From Pseudomonas iridis (GTDB lineage Bacteria; Pseudomonadota; Gammaproteobacteria; Pseudomonadales; Pseudomonadaceae), in the NCBI RefSeq assembly GCF_017980685.1, contig NZ_JACXXO010000009.1, positions 62,001-126,000 on the forward strand: DNA of 64,000 nt, read 5' to 3'. Each line of letters opens with the position of its first letter. Position 1 is the first letter of the stretch. Below the pieces are notes generated by a model. It did not search any database, was not told the DNA's origin, and was given only the letters and a program-made list of their open reading frames with translations. A program made the translations under genes and the position numbers. Positions 16,983 through 26,070 of this stretch are shown in pieces.

Positions 16983-18305
16983 ATGCCCTTTAGTCTTTCC
17001 CGTCGTTGGCCTGTTCGCCAATTGATCGCTGCCTCCAGCTTCATACTGCTTGTCGCCTGTGCGGAGAAACCTACCGCCGCGGATGCGCAACCTCTCAAAG
17101 CCGCCCCTGTCGCCACGGCCCCAGCGATTATTCCGCCGGTAGTGCCGTCCGCCGACCCACTTGATCTTCAGCCGACCCAAACCTTTGCCGAATGGCAGGC
17201 AGGTTTCCGCAAGGATGCCTTGGCAGCCGGGATTCGCGCCGAGCTGTTCGATCGTGCATTTGCCAATATCAGTTTCGACGACAGCGTGATTCGCGCCGAC
17301 CGCAGTCAGCCTGAGTTCTCTCGTCCGGTGTGGGAATACCTCGACGGCGCACTGTCGCCGCTGCGCGTGCGCAAGGGCCAGGCGCTAATCATTCAGTACG
17401 CCGATATCCTGCAAAGCATCGAGCAGCGTTATGGCGTTGATCGTCAGGCGTTGGTGTCGGTGTGGGGCATGGAAAGCAACTTCGGGCAGTATCAGGGCAG
17501 CAAGTCGGTGATCAACTCGCTGGCCACGCTTGCCTACGAAGGTCGTCGCCCGGGGTTTGCCCACGCCCAACTGATTGCCGCCCTGCAGATTCTGCAACAG
17601 GGCGACATCACGCCTGAGAAGATGCTCGGTTCCTGGGCTGGCGCCATGGGCCAGACGCAGTTCATCCCGACCACCTACAACACCCATGCCGTTGATTTCG
17701 ACGGTGACGGGCGCCGCGACATCTGGGGCAGTCCAGCCGACGCGCTGGCCTCGACCGCGCACTATCTGCAAAGCTCCGGCTGGCAGCGTGGCCAACCGTG
17801 GGGCTTTGAAGTGCAATTGCCAGGCAGCTTCGATTACACACTGGCGGATGGCGCCATCCGCAAGAGCGTCGCCGAATGGCGTCAGTTGGGCGTGAGTTTG
17901 CCCAATGATGCCCAGATGCCCGCGGGAACCGAGCAACTGTCCGCCGCCCTGTTGCTGCCGGCCGGATATCGTGGCCCGGCGTTTCTGATCCTCGACAACT
18001 TCCGGGCGATCCTCAAGTACAACAATTCTTCGTCGTACGCATTGGCGGTGAGCCTGCTGTCCGAGCGCTTTGGCGGCGGTGGCTTGATCAACGGCACCTG
18101 GCCCAAAGATGATCTGCCGCTGAGCCGTACAGAGCGCGTCGAGTTACAGACCTTGCTGAGTGCACGCAACTACGATGCCGGCACGGCAGACGGGATCATC
18201 GGGGCCAATACGCGCAAGGCGATTCGCAGTGCACAGCAGTCTTTAGGCTGGCCGGCGGATGGGTATCCGACGCATAAGCTGCTGGAAAGCCTGCGTAACC
18301 AATAA
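16983..18305 (+). CDS. MltB-family lytic transglycosylase with peptidoglycan-binding domain (SltB3 type)
   Basis: A 440-residue predicted lipoprotein: signal peptide with lipobox LLVAC, C26 acylated, then a Pro/Ala-rich linker. The MltB catalytic domain follows, with E164 as the catalytic acid in VWGMESNFGQYQG, and AGAMGQTQFIPTTYNTHAVDFDGDGRRDIW. The C-terminus is a PG_binding_1 domain (LQTLLSARNYDAGTADGIIGANTRKAIRSAQ). It cleaves murein glycan to 1,6-anhydro ends. P. aeruginosa has such a protein (SltB3) in this position. Starts further upstream exist, but the ATG at 16983 best fits the signal peptide. Copy 3 of the palindrome follows. Confidence 0.9.
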   Translation: MPFSLSRRWPVRQLIAASSFILLVACAEKPTAADAQPLKAAPVATAPAIIPPVVPSADPLDLQPTQTFAEWQAGFRKDALAAGIRAELFDRAFANISFDDSVIRADRSQPEFSRPVWEYLDGALSPLRVRKGQALIIQYADILQSIEQRYGVDRQALVSVWGMESNFGQYQGSKSVINSLATLAYEGRRPGFAHAQLIAALQILQQGDITPEKMLGSWAGAMGQTQFIPTTYNTHAVDFDGDGRRDIWGSPADALASTAHYLQSSGWQRGQPWGFEVQLPGSFDYTLADGAIRKSVAEWRQLGVSLPNDAQMPAGTEQLSAALLLPAGYRGPAFLILDNFRAILKYNNSSSYALAVSLLSERFGGGGLINGTWPKDDLPLSRTERVELQTLLSARNYDAGTADGIIGANTRKAIRSAQQSLGWPADGYPTHKLLESLRNQ

Positions 18306-18314
18306 AGCAAAATC

Positions 18315-18393
18315 AAAAGATCGCAGCCTGCGGCAGCTCCTACAGGATTTACGTTAATCGCGTGTAGGAGCTGCCGCAGGCTGCGATCTTTTT
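18315..18393. repeat. Long palindrome of the gatcgcagcc family, copy 3
   Basis: The arms 18315-18344 and 18363-18393 are perfect complements (aaaagatcgcagcctgcggc then agctcctaca on the left) around an 18-base loop. It lies between two convergent genes and is flanked by an A-run and a T-run, consistent with bidirectional termination. Confidence 0.85.
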
Positions 18394-18406
18394 GCATCAC
18401 CCGCAA

Positions 18407-19357
18407 TTATCGGCGGGTGACCACATCCTGCTCCAGCATCAACTCCTGCTTCCCCGCATCCAGCCGCACCAGCGCGCCCATCGGCAGCGTCAGGTTCGGA
18501 TCGCAATGCCCGCTACGCCACCCCGATAACACCGGAATCCGCAACGGCTCGAAAGTCTGTTTAAGCAGGCGGTTCAATGCCGCGACATCCACCCCCGCCA
18601 CGTCTCCGACCAGCAAGCCCCGCAATCTGGCCAACTTGCCGGACAGACGCATCTGCGTCAGCAACCGGTCGATGCGATACAACGGCTCGTTGATGTCTTC
18701 AATCAGCAGAATCACCCCTTCGACATCAATCTCGTAAGGCGTGCCCAAGGTGGCGGCGATCATCGCCAGATTACCGCCGAGCAAGCGCCCGTGCGCGATG
18801 CCGGGTTCGACCGTAGTCAACGGATACGCCACCGGATGGCTTAGCACACTCCCCGCCTTCATTTGCCCGCGCAGCATGGCGAAGAACGAAGTGACCGTCG
18901 GCGGCTCCTTGTCGCCCAACAAATCGGCGTTGAGCAACGGCCCGTGAAAGGTCACGAAGCCCGCGTAACGACTGATTGCCAGGTGCAGCGCGGTGATATC
19001 GCTGTAGCCAATGAATGGCTTGGCATGGCGGCTCAGCAGGTCGTAATCGATCCGGTCAAGCAGCCGTGGCGTGCCGTAGCCGCCACGCAGGCAAATAATT
19101 GCATCGACTTCGGGATCAGCGAACGCCGCATGAAAATCGCGCAAGCGCGCGTCGTCGCTGCCGGCCAGATAGCCATCCTTTTCATAAACGCCGGGGAACA
19201 CCTGAAGCCCATAACCCCGCGCGCGCATCCATTGCACCGCCTTATCGGTGTCCAATACACCCGGGCCCGCTGGTGCAATGACGCCGATCAGCCCTTCTGA
19301 GGGCAACGCGGGCACGGCTTTGTGCGGGCAAAGTGTGTGGGTTGGTCGAACGGTCAT
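18407..19357 (-). CDS. ldcA: LD-carboxypeptidase (peptidase S66)
   Basis: A 316-residue serine peptidase that trims the terminal D-Ala from murein tetrapeptides during cytosolic wall recycling. The S66 triad is visible: S119 in FIGYSDITALH, the glutamate in LLIEDINEPLYRIDR (E220 or E224) and H284 in SGHCDPNLTLPMG. There is no signal peptide. The ATG at 19357 is preceded by a good ribosome site (gggagatccaagg). Nine upstream codons to 19384 are possible but lack a site. In PAO1 the LdcA gene is elsewhere, so its location next to lipA is a local rearrangement, though functionally apt beside dacC, mrdA and rlpA. Confidence 0.92.
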   Translation of the reverse strand: MTVRPTHTLCPHKAVPALPSEGLIGVIAPAGPGVLDTDKAVQWMRARGYGLQVFPGVYEKDGYLAGSDDARLRDFHAAFADPEVDAIICLRGGYGTPRLLDRIDYDLLSRHAKPFIGYSDITALHLAISRYAGFVTFHGPLLNADLLGDKEPPTVTSFFAMLRGQMKAGSVLSHPVAYPLTTVEPGIAHGRLLGGNLAMIAATLGTPYEIDVEGVILLIEDINEPLYRIDRLLTQMRLSGKLARLRGLLVGDVAGVDVAALNRLLKQTFEPLRIPVLSGWRSGHCDPNLTLPMGALVRLDAGKQELMLEQDVVTRR

Positions 19358-19472
19358 CCTTGGATCTCCCTGTGAGTCATGCACACACAGTAGTCAGGAA
19401 CGGCGGTAAACAGAAGAGGCTCGGCCACGCCGCAGGTTGCAGGAAAAATCAGCATTGAATGTAAGACAGGCA

Positions 19473-19515
19473 AAAAAATGCCCGCCGGGCGTTAAAGCCT
19501 CGGCGGGCATTTTTT
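19473..19515 (-). terminator. Rho-independent terminator after lipA
   Basis: aaaaaatgcccgccg (19473-19487) pairs with cggcgggcatttttt (19501-19515) across a 13-base loop. Reading on the minus strand, the stem ends in a run of six T. It lies 14 bases beyond the lipA stop and closes the long minus-strand block. Its symmetry would also allow use from the plus strand. Confidence 0.85.
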
Positions 19516-19529
19516 ACATCAGCGCTGAA

Positions 19530-20552
19530 TCAAGAACCCATCAGCTCAGCCTTGACCAGCTTCGCCTGCTCATCGGCATGGTACGAGGAACGCACCAACG
19601 GCCCGGACGCAACGTTCTTGAAGCCCATCTTGTAACCTTCCTCGGCGAACCAGGCGAAGGTGTCCGGGTGCACGAAACGCTGCACCGGCAAGTGGCTGCG
19701 CGACGGTTGCAGGTACTGACCGAGTGTCAGCATGTCGATGTCGTGTTCGCGCATGCGCTTCATGACTTCGATGACTTCTTCGTCAGTCTCGCCCAGACCC
19801 AGCATCAGGCCGGATTTGGTCGGAATGTGCGGCATCATCTGCTTGAAACGTTGCAGCAGGGTCAGCGACCACTGGTAATCCGAACCCGGACGCGCAGCCT
19901 TGTAAAGACGCGGCACGGTTTCCAGGTTGTGGTTGAAGACATCCGGCGGCTCGGCGGCGGTGATTTCCAGGGCGACGTCCATGCGGCCACGGTAGTCCGG
20001 AACCAGGGTCTCCAGCTGCACGTTCGGCGACAACTTGCGGATTTCGCGGATGCAGTCGGCAAAGTGCTGGGCACCACCGTCACGCAGGTCGTCGCGGTCA
20101 ACCGAGGTGATCACCACGTACTTGAGCTTGAGGTCGGCGATGGCGATGGCCAGGCTTTGCGGCTCGTTGACGTCCAGTGGCTTCGGACGACCGTGGCCCA
20201 CGTCGCAGAACGGGCAACGACGGGTGCAAATGTCGCCCATGATCATGAAGGTCGCGGTGCCGCCGGAGAAGCACTCGCCCAGGTTCGGGCAGGACGCTTC
20301 TTCGCAAACGCTGTGCAGCTTGTGTTTGCGCAGCAGGCTCTTGATGCGGTCGACTTCCGGCGAAACCGGGATGCGCACACGAATCCAGTCAGGTTTCTTC
20401 GGCAGCTCGGTGGTCGGAATGATCTTTACCGGGATGCGTGCAACCTTCTCGGCACCGCGCAGCTTGACGCCGGCTTCAACCTTGGGACGCGGGGCCGGGC
20501 GCTCGGTCACGTCGAGCGTCGGGATCATGGTTTGCACTGCATCAGTAGTCAT
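19530..20552 (-). CDS. lipA: Lipoyl synthase
   Basis: A 340-residue radical-SAM enzyme that inserts two sulfurs into the octanoyl chain on E2 and H-protein domains. The auxiliary cluster motif is CEEASCPNLGEC and the radical-SAM motif is CTRRCPFC, with the conserved RSSYHADEQ near the C-terminus supplying the serine ligand. The N-terminal 80 residues contain a variable Pro-rich lead (TERPAPRPKVEAGVKLRG). It directly follows lipB (1 base between stop and start), so octanoyl transfer and sulfur insertion are co-expressed. The transcript ends at the terminator 19473-19515. Confidence 0.97.
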   Translation of the reverse strand: MTTDAVQTMIPTLDVTERPAPRPKVEAGVKLRGAEKVARIPVKIIPTTELPKKPDWIRVRIPVSPEVDRIKSLLRKHKLHSVCEEASCPNLGECFSGGTATFMIMGDICTRRCPFCDVGHGRPKPLDVNEPQSLAIAIADLKLKYVVITSVDRDDLRDGGAQHFADCIREIRKLSPNVQLETLVPDYRGRMDVALEITAAEPPDVFNHNLETVPRLYKAARPGSDYQWSLTLLQRFKQMMPHIPTKSGLMLGLGETDEEVIEVMKRMREHDIDMLTLGQYLQPSRSHLPVQRFVHPDTFAWFAEEGYKMGFKNVASGPLVRSSYHADEQAKLVKAELMGS

Positions 20553-20553
20553 A

Positions 20554-21201
20554 TCAGTCGATTCCGCCCGTCAGGGTCGTCTGCTCAGCATAGTCGAGGT
20601 GTTTGACGAGCTGCGCGCGCAGCCGGGCACTTACCTCGGCAAATTCAATCGATCCTGCGTGATCGCTCAGCTGGGTCATCGCCAGCCCGGCGTAGCCGCA
20701 GGGATTAATCCGTCGAAACGGTTCCAGGTTCATATCCACGTTCAGGGCCAGTCCATGAAAGGAACAACCATGGCGAATGCGCAAACCCAGAGAAGCGATT
20801 TTCGCTCCATCTACATACACGCCGGGAGCGTCTGGCTTGGCCGTTGCGGTCACACCGTAACTGGCCAGAAGTTCGATCAGACACAGCTCCATGCGACTTA
20901 CCAGATCACGCACGCCAAAACCCAGCTTGCGTACATCCAGCAACAGATAAGCCACCAATTGGCCGGGACCATGGTAAGTCACCTGCCCGCCGCGATCGAC
21001 CTGCACCACCGGAATTTCACCCGGCACAAGCAAGTGTTCGGCCTTGCCGGCCTGACCCTGCGTGAACACCGGAGGGTGCTCGACGAGCCAGATTTCGTCG
21101 GCGGCATCGCTGCCGCGTTCGTTGGTAAAGCGTTGCATGGCATGCCAGACCGGCTCGTAAGCCATCTGGCCGAGGTCGCGAAAGCCCAGCGTGCCCGGCA
21201 T
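20554..21201 (-). CDS. lipB: Octanoyl-[ACP]:protein N-octanoyltransferase
   Basis: A 215-residue enzyme that moves octanoate from ACP to the lipoyl domains of target enzymes. Motifs seen are the substrate-binding RGGQVTYHGPGQLVAYLL, the APGVYVDGAKIASLGLRI segment with the catalytic lysine, and FHGLALNVDMNLEPFRRINPCG with the catalytic cysteine. The ATG at 21201 shares one base with the stop of the upstream gene (TGATG), indicating translational coupling. An upstream GTG at 21204 is less likely. Confidence 0.95.
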   Translation of the reverse strand: MPGTLGFRDLGQMAYEPVWHAMQRFTNERGSDAADEIWLVEHPPVFTQGQAGKAEHLLVPGEIPVVQVDRGGQVTYHGPGQLVAYLLLDVRKLGFGVRDLVSRMELCLIELLASYGVTATAKPDAPGVYVDGAKIASLGLRIRHGCSFHGLALNVDMNLEPFRRINPCGYAGLAMTQLSDHAGSIEFAEVSARLRAQLVKHLDYAEQTTLTGGID

Positions 21202-21476
21202 CACAGCACCATGTGCACGAAACCGGTCGCCCGCAGTTCGCTGTTGATGTTGTACAGCTGATCCTGATCGGTCGCGACGATGTGCAACTGGATCGTGGTG
21301 TATTTGCCGTTGCTGCTCGAACGCTCGTCGATGCGCTCATCATTGATGATGGCGTGCTTCAGGACGATCTCGATGATCTTGTCCTTGTTGCCAACACCCG
21401 TATCGCTGATCACCTTAATCGGATAATCAGTCTGCGGGAATTCGATCTTTGGCGCCTTTACTTCGGTATCGGTCAT
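21201..21476 (-). CDS. ybeD: YbeD family protein (DUF493)
   Basis: A 91-residue cytosolic protein of ACT-like fold. It starts MTDTEVKAPKIEFPQTDYPIKVI, with the typical IVLKHAI segment and the C-terminal YTTIQLHIVATDQDQLYNIN...LRATGFVHMVL. E. coli ybeD lies between dacA and lipB, exactly as here. The function is not established, and a regulatory role in lipoate metabolism has been suggested from the gene order. The frame is open to 21515, but the upstream codons overlap the dacC-ybeD hairpin, so the ATG at 21476 is used. Confidence 0.92.
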   Translation of the reverse strand: MTDTEVKAPKIEFPQTDYPIKVISDTGVGNKDKIIEIVLKHAIINDERIDERSSSNGKYTTIQLHIVATDQDQLYNINSELRATGFVHMVL

Positions 21477-21514
21477 GGCGTAACGGCCTCTATAGCGCAA
21501 GCCGTGGTAACGCA

Positions 21515-21547
21515 CATGGCCCCGCGCCGGATCGGGGCGGGGCCATG
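21515..21547 (-). terminator. GC-rich hairpin between dacC and ybeD
   Basis: catggccccgc (21515-21525) pairs perfectly with gcggggccatg (21537-21547) around an 11-base loop. No T-run follows on the minus strand, so it may partly reduce read-through from dacC into ybeD-lipB-lipA. Confidence 0.6.
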
Positions 21548-21561
21548 CAGGTCAACACAAA

Positions 21562-22719
21562 TCAGTTGAACAAGCCGTAGAAGAATAGACGGATGCTATC
21601 CCACATGCGGCGGAAGATACCACCCTCCTCGACGCCATCCAGAGCGATCAGGTCAGCGCTGTGCACGACCTTGTCTTCCAGTTTGACTTCGACTTTACCG
21701 ATTACGTCGCCCTTGGCGATTGGCGCGGTCAGTTGCGGGTTCATGGTCATGCTTGCAGCGAGCTTCTTCAGCTGGCCTTTTGGCAGGGTCATGGTCAGGT
21801 CTTGCGCCAGGCCGGCCTTGACCTGGCTGGTGGTGCCTTTCCACACCGGGGCCTGAGCCAGTTCGGTGCCCTTCTGATAGAAAGTCTGGGTTTCGAAGAA
21901 GCGGAAGCCGTAGGTCAAGAGCTTCTGGGTTTCAGCGGCGCGAGCCACATCGCTGTTGGTGCCGAACACCACGGCGATCAGGCGCTGACCATCACGGACA
22001 GCCGAGGACACCATGCAATAACCGGCCTCTTCGGTGTGACCGGTTTTCAGACCGTCAACGGTCTTGTCGCGCCACAGCAAAAGGTTGCGGTTAGGTTGTT
22101 TGATGCCATTCCAGAAGAACTCTTTCTGCGAGTAGATCGCGTAGTGAGCCGGGTCTTCGTGGATGATCGCGCGAGCCAGGATCGCCATGTCATGAGCCGA
22201 CGAGTAATGGTCAGGGTTTGGCAGACCGGTCGGGTTCATGAAGTGGGAGTTGGTCAGGCCCAGTTCGGTGGCCGTCTTGTTCATCACGTCGGCGAAGGCA
22301 TCTTCGCTACCGGCGATGTGCTCGGACAGTGCCACGCTGGCGTCGTTACCGGACTGGATGATGATGCCGTGCAGCAGGTCGCTGACAGTGACTTGCGAAC
22401 CGACTTTGATGAACATCCGCGAACCGCCGGTACGCCAGGCGTTTTCGCTGACGGTCACCGGATCGTTTTCACCGATCTGGCCACGACGGATTTCCAGGGT
22501 CGCGATGTACGCGGTCATCAGCTTGGTCAGGCTGGCCGGTGGCAGACGCTGGTCGCCATTGTTTTCAACCAGCACGTTGCCGCTGCTGGCATCCATGAGT
22601 ACATAGGACTTGGCGGCCAGTTGTGGTGGCGAAGGCATCATCTCGACCGCGAACGCGGCAGGTGAGAGAAGCAACGGGACTAGCAGGAAAAGGCGTTTGG
22701 CAAAGGTGGTGATGTTCAT
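21562..22719 (-). CDS. dacC: D-alanyl-D-alanine carboxypeptidase (PBP5/6 type)
   Basis: A 385-residue low-molecular-weight penicillin-binding protein. The signal peptide ends near AAFA. The active-site motifs are S63-x-x-K66 (PASLTKLM), S123-G-N125 (QSGNDAS) and K225-T-G (VDGLKTGHT). A PBP5_C beta domain follows, and the C-terminus RMWDSIRLFFYGLFN is an amphipathic anchor to the inner membrane. The enzyme removes the terminal D-Ala of pentapeptides and so limits cross-linking. It is in the cluster with rlpA, sltB1, rodA and mrdA. Homologous to P. aeruginosa DacC. Confidence 0.95.
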   Translation of the reverse strand: MNITTFAKRLFLLVPLLLSPAAFAVEMMPSPPQLAAKSYVLMDASSGNVLVENNGDQRLPPASLTKLMTAYIATLEIRRGQIGENDPVTVSENAWRTGGSRMFIKVGSQVTVSDLLHGIIIQSGNDASVALSEHIAGSEDAFADVMNKTATELGLTNSHFMNPTGLPNPDHYSSAHDMAILARAIIHEDPAHYAIYSQKEFFWNGIKQPNRNLLLWRDKTVDGLKTGHTEEAGYCMVSSAVRDGQRLIAVVFGTNSDVARAAETQKLLTYGFRFFETQTFYQKGTELAQAPVWKGTTSQVKAGLAQDLTMTLPKGQLKKLAASMTMNPQLTAPIAKGDVIGKVEVKLEDKVVHSADLIALDGVEEGGIFRRMWDSIRLFFYGLFN

Positions 22720-22889
22720 CCGTCTCTCGAAATCGCTAATGCAAAATTTAATCAGATGACTTTCTGACGAGTCATCGCGTATTCAGCTGCTCACTCCAGT
22801 CACCCTTGCCGGGCTTTTGTTCTTCGACGAGCCAACAACCTGGTTCACCCCCCAATACCGCAGGTGAACCGTCAATCAAGTTCTACGTG
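22720..22889. other. Gap between rlpA and dacC
   Basis: About 170 bases with no gene on either strand. This is large for the cluster, so a separate dacC promoter is plausible. I see no unambiguous hexamers or hairpin. Confidence 0.3.
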
Positions 22890-23900
22890 TTACTCGGTGA
22901 CCACACTTGGCGAACCAAGGTTAGCCAGGCGCACGCTGTTCTGCACCTGGGTGACTTCACCCGGCGAGCCGATCGGCCCCAGGCGTACCCGGTGCAGAGT
23001 CTGCTGATTGCGCACGATCGAGCTGATGAACACCGGAGCGCTCACCATCCCGCTGAGCTTCGACCTCAGCAGCTCTGCAGCGTCCGGGTTGGCGAAGGCG
23101 CCCACCTGCAGATACTGGCCAGACGCTGTTGCAGAAGCGTTTTTTTTTGCATCAATCTGCACTGGCACAACGGCCGCGGCGTGTTGCTGCGGCGGTGGAG
23201 TCCATTGCTCGACGGTGCCGGCCGAGGCCGTGATCACCGGGGCGCTGTTCTGCGCAACCTGCGGCTCATTGAGCATCAACGGCGCCGGACGGCCCTTGGC
23301 GGCCCACCATTGCTGCGGGTCGATGCCCTCGACCTTGACCCGCGCAGTGCCCGTTTCGGCATAACCGAGTTTTTTTGCCGCCGCGTAGGACAAGTCGATG
23401 ATCCGGTCGGAATAGAACGGCCCGCGGTCGTTGACCCGCAGAATCACTGTGCGGTTGTTGTCCAGGTTGGTCACCCGAACGTAACTTGGCAGTGGCAACG
23501 TCTTGTGGGCGGCACTCATGCCGTACAGGTCATAGACCTCACCGTTGGCGGTGTTCTGCCCGTGAAACTTGGTGCCGTACCAGGACGCCGTGCCCGAAGC
23601 GACGTAGCTCTTGGATTCCTGTATCGGGAAGTAGGTCTTGCCCAGCACAGTGTACGGGTTGGCCTTGTACGCACCGGTATGCAGGGTTGGCGTGGCATCG
23701 GGGATACGCGAAACATCGACATCCCACCACGGCGCGCCATCTTTGTGGGCGCGGTTGATATCAAGAACCGGCTGTTTGCGCACAGCGGTTGTAGGTGCCT
23801 TCTGAGTCGGGGTACGACTGGTCGAACAACTGGCGACCAGTACCGCCAACGCAGCAAATGCCACCAGCTTCAGGGGTTTATTGTTAGGCAATGCCCGCAT
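22890..23900 (-). CDS. rlpA: Septal-ring lytic transglycosylase RlpA
   Basis: A 336-residue outer-membrane lipoprotein. The lipobox is VLVASC with C25. The double-psi beta-barrel catalytic domain covers about residues 95-190 (ASGTASWYGTKFHGQNTANGE, YDLYGMSAAHKTLP, VNDRGPFYSDRIIDLSYAAAKKLG). The C-terminal SPOR domain (GQYLQVGAFANPDAAELLRSKL to the end) binds denuded glycan at the division septum. In P. aeruginosa RlpA cleaves naked glycan strands and helps daughter-cell separation. The ATG overlaps the sltB1 stop by one base (TAATG). Confidence 0.95.
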   Translation of the reverse strand: MRALPNNKPLKLVAFAALAVLVASCSTSRTPTQKAPTTAVRKQPVLDINRAHKDGAPWWDVDVSRIPDATPTLHTGAYKANPYTVLGKTYFPIQESKSYVASGTASWYGTKFHGQNTANGEVYDLYGMSAAHKTLPLPSYVRVTNLDNNRTVILRVNDRGPFYSDRIIDLSYAAAKKLGYAETGTARVKVEGIDPQQWWAAKGRPAPLMLNEPQVAQNSAPVITASAGTVEQWTPPPQQHAAAVVPVQIDAKKNASATASGQYLQVGAFANPDAAELLRSKLSGMVSAPVFISSIVRNQQTLHRVRLGPIGSPGEVTQVQNSVRLANLGSPSVVTE

Positions 23901-24910
23901 TACTTGACGCCCCGTGCTTGTACAAGCTGTTCAGACAGTTGATGTACGGCCATGGCGTACATCACGCTGCGGTTATAACGCGTGATCGCGTAAAAATTCT
24001 TCAGGCCCATCCAATATTCAGGGCCGTTCTCGCCTTCAAGGCGAAATGCAGTAACCGGCATATCATCGCGCAGCGCATCATGACTTGACCAGCCCAGCGC
24101 CCGCAACTCCGCGACGGTCTTTGTCGGCTCGATGCCAGTGGTCAGGCCTTCATCGGCCTGCTCGCCACGGACATCGGCGCGGCTGACCACCGGTTCGCCG
24201 GCGACCCAGCCGTGACGCTTGAAATAACTGGCGACACTGCCGATCGCATCTTCCGGGTTGTTCCAGATATTGATGTGGCCGTCACCGTCGAAATCCACTG
24301 CATAGGCGCGAAAGCTGCTCGGCATGAACTGCGGCAGGCCCATCGCCCCGGCGTATGAACCCTTGAGCGTCAATGGATCGACCTGCTCTTCGCGCGCCAA
24401 CAGCAGAAACTCGCGCAGCTCCTTGCGGAAAAATTCGGCACGGGGAGGATAGTCGAAACCGAGCGTAGACAAGGCATCGATCACCCGGTAACTGCCGGTA
24501 TTACGTCCGAAAAAGGTCTCGACGCCGATGATCGACACGATGACTTGTGCCGGCACGCCGTATTCCTGCTCGGCACGGGCCAGCGTGGCCTCGTGCTGGC
24601 GCCAGAAGTCCACACCTCGCGCAATACGCGCGTCAGAGATGAACATCGGGCGGTATTCTTTCCACTGTTTGACCCGCTCGGCAGGTCGGGAGATGGCGGC
24701 GAGAATCGCCTGTTTACGCTGAGCCTCGCGAAACACACCCATCAGTTGCTCACCGGCGAAACCGTAGTCGCGGGTCATTTCACCGACGAATTCGGCCACC
24801 TGGGGTGAGCCTTCATATTCGCCGGCCAGCGCTTCCTGCACGCTGCCAAGCAGGCCTACCAGGCCAACCCATGGCGCGCATCGAGTCGCCCAGCCACGCA
24901 TTACTTGCAT
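23900..24910 (-). CDS. sltB1: Membrane-bound lytic murein transglycosylase B (SltB1 type)
   Basis: A 336-residue GH103 enzyme. The N-terminal signal segment (WVGLVGLLGSVQEALAG) is followed by the catalytic domain, with E131 in IIGVETFFGRNTG and AGAMGLPQFMPSSFRAYAVDFDGDGHINIW. There is no lipobox cysteine, which fits the soluble SltB1 type rather than lipoprotein MltB. The ATG at 24910 has a good upstream site (aggtgaagag). A longer frame to 24946 would overlap rodA. It shares the DFDGDG motif with the paralog at 16983. It is encoded between rodA and rlpA, as in P. aeruginosa. Confidence 0.92.
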   Translation of the reverse strand: MQVMRGWATRCAPWVGLVGLLGSVQEALAGEYEGSPQVAEFVGEMTRDYGFAGEQLMGVFREAQRKQAILAAISRPAERVKQWKEYRPMFISDARIARGVDFWRQHEATLARAEQEYGVPAQVIVSIIGVETFFGRNTGSYRVIDALSTLGFDYPPRAEFFRKELREFLLLAREEQVDPLTLKGSYAGAMGLPQFMPSSFRAYAVDFDGDGHINIWNNPEDAIGSVASYFKRHGWVAGEPVVSRADVRGEQADEGLTTGIEPTKTVAELRALGWSSHDALRDDMPVTAFRLEGENGPEYWMGLKNFYAITRYNRSVMYAMAVHQLSEQLVQARGVK

Positions 24911-24927
24911 TGAACTCTTCACCTTAT

Positions 24928-26070
24928 TCAAACCTGTGCGATCCACTTGCGATGGGTATGGATCGACATCAAAACCCCAAACGCTGACAGCAGTGTCACC
25001 AGCGAAGTTCCTCCGTAGCTAATGAACGGCAATGGAACCCCTACAACCGGCAACAGGCCACTGACCATACCGATGTTGACGAAAACATAAACAAAAAACG
25101 TCATGGTCAGCGCGCCGGCGAGCAATTTACCGAACAGCGTCTGTGCCTGAGCGGTGATGACCAGACCCCGGCCAATCAACAGCAAATAAATCAGCAACAG
25201 CGCGCAGATGCCCACCAGGCCGAACTCTTCGCCGAGCACGGCAATGATGAAATCGGTGTGGCTTTCCGGGAGGAAGTCCAGGTGCGACTGGGTGCCGAGC
25301 AGCCAGCCCTTGCCGAATACGCCGCCGGAACCGATCGCAGCTTTGGACTGAATGATGTTCCAGCCAGTGCCGAGTGGATCGCTTTCCGGGTCGAGGAACG
25401 TCAGTACGCGCTGCTTCTGGTAGTCGTGCATCACGAAGAACCACATCGCGACCGACACCGGAATGGCCGCTGCCAGTACGCTGACGATCCAGCGCCAGCG
25501 CAAGCCGCCCATGAACAGCACGAATGCCCCGCCGGCCAGAATCAGCAGCGAAGTGCCGAGGTCCGGTTGACGGACGATCAGCGCAAACGGCACGCCAATC
25601 AGCATCAGGCTGATGCCAACATGCTTGAGCTGTGGGGGCAATGTTCGCTTGGACAGATACCAGGCGATGGTCGCCGGCATCAGGATTTTCATGAATTCCG
25701 AGGGCTGGAAACGAATCACACCGGGAATGTTGATCCAGCGTGTGGCGCCCATGGCGTTGTGCCCCATGATGTCGACCACCAACAGCAGCAGCACGCCGAT
25801 CACGTAGCCCAGCGGCACCCAGCGCGCCATGAAACGCGGTTCGAACTGGGCGATGACAATCATCGCCACCAGACCGATACCGAACGAAGTGGCCTGTTTG
25901 CCCAGCAGATCCCAGCTCTTGCCGCTGGCCGAATACAGCACGAACAGGCTGCCGGCAGCGAGAATCAGCAACAGGATCAGCAGCGGCCCATCGATATGCA
26001 GTCTTTGCAGCAGCGTCGCGCGGCGGCGCATCACATCCTCACTGGAGAGCATGCGATCAAAGTTATTCAT
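24928..26070 (-). CDS. rodA: Rod-shape SEDS glycosyltransferase RodA
   Basis: A 380-residue polytopic membrane protein of the SEDS family, the peptidoglycan polymerase of the elongasome and partner of PBP2. About ten hydrophobic segments are visible. Signatures include WINIPGVIRFQPSEFMKI, GSGGVFGKGWLLGTQSHLDFLPESHTDFI and GLLPVVGVPLPFISYGGTS. The ATG at 26070 overlaps the mrdA stop by 8 bases, so the polymerase and transpeptidase are translationally coupled. Seven further codons upstream are possible but less likely. Confidence 0.95.
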   Translation of the reverse strand: MNNFDRMLSSEDVMRRRATLLQRLHIDGPLLILLLILAAGSLFVLYSASGKSWDLLGKQATSFGIGLVAMIVIAQFEPRFMARWVPLGYVIGVLLLLVVDIMGHNAMGATRWINIPGVIRFQPSEFMKILMPATIAWYLSKRTLPPQLKHVGISLMLIGVPFALIVRQPDLGTSLLILAGGAFVLFMGGLRWRWIVSVLAAAIPVSVAMWFFVMHDYQKQRVLTFLDPESDPLGTGWNIIQSKAAIGSGGVFGKGWLLGTQSHLDFLPESHTDFIIAVLGEEFGLVGICALLLIYLLLIGRGLVITAQAQTLFGKLLAGALTMTFFVYVFVNIGMVSGLLPVVGVPLPFISYGGTSLVTLLSAFGVLMSIHTHRKWIAQV

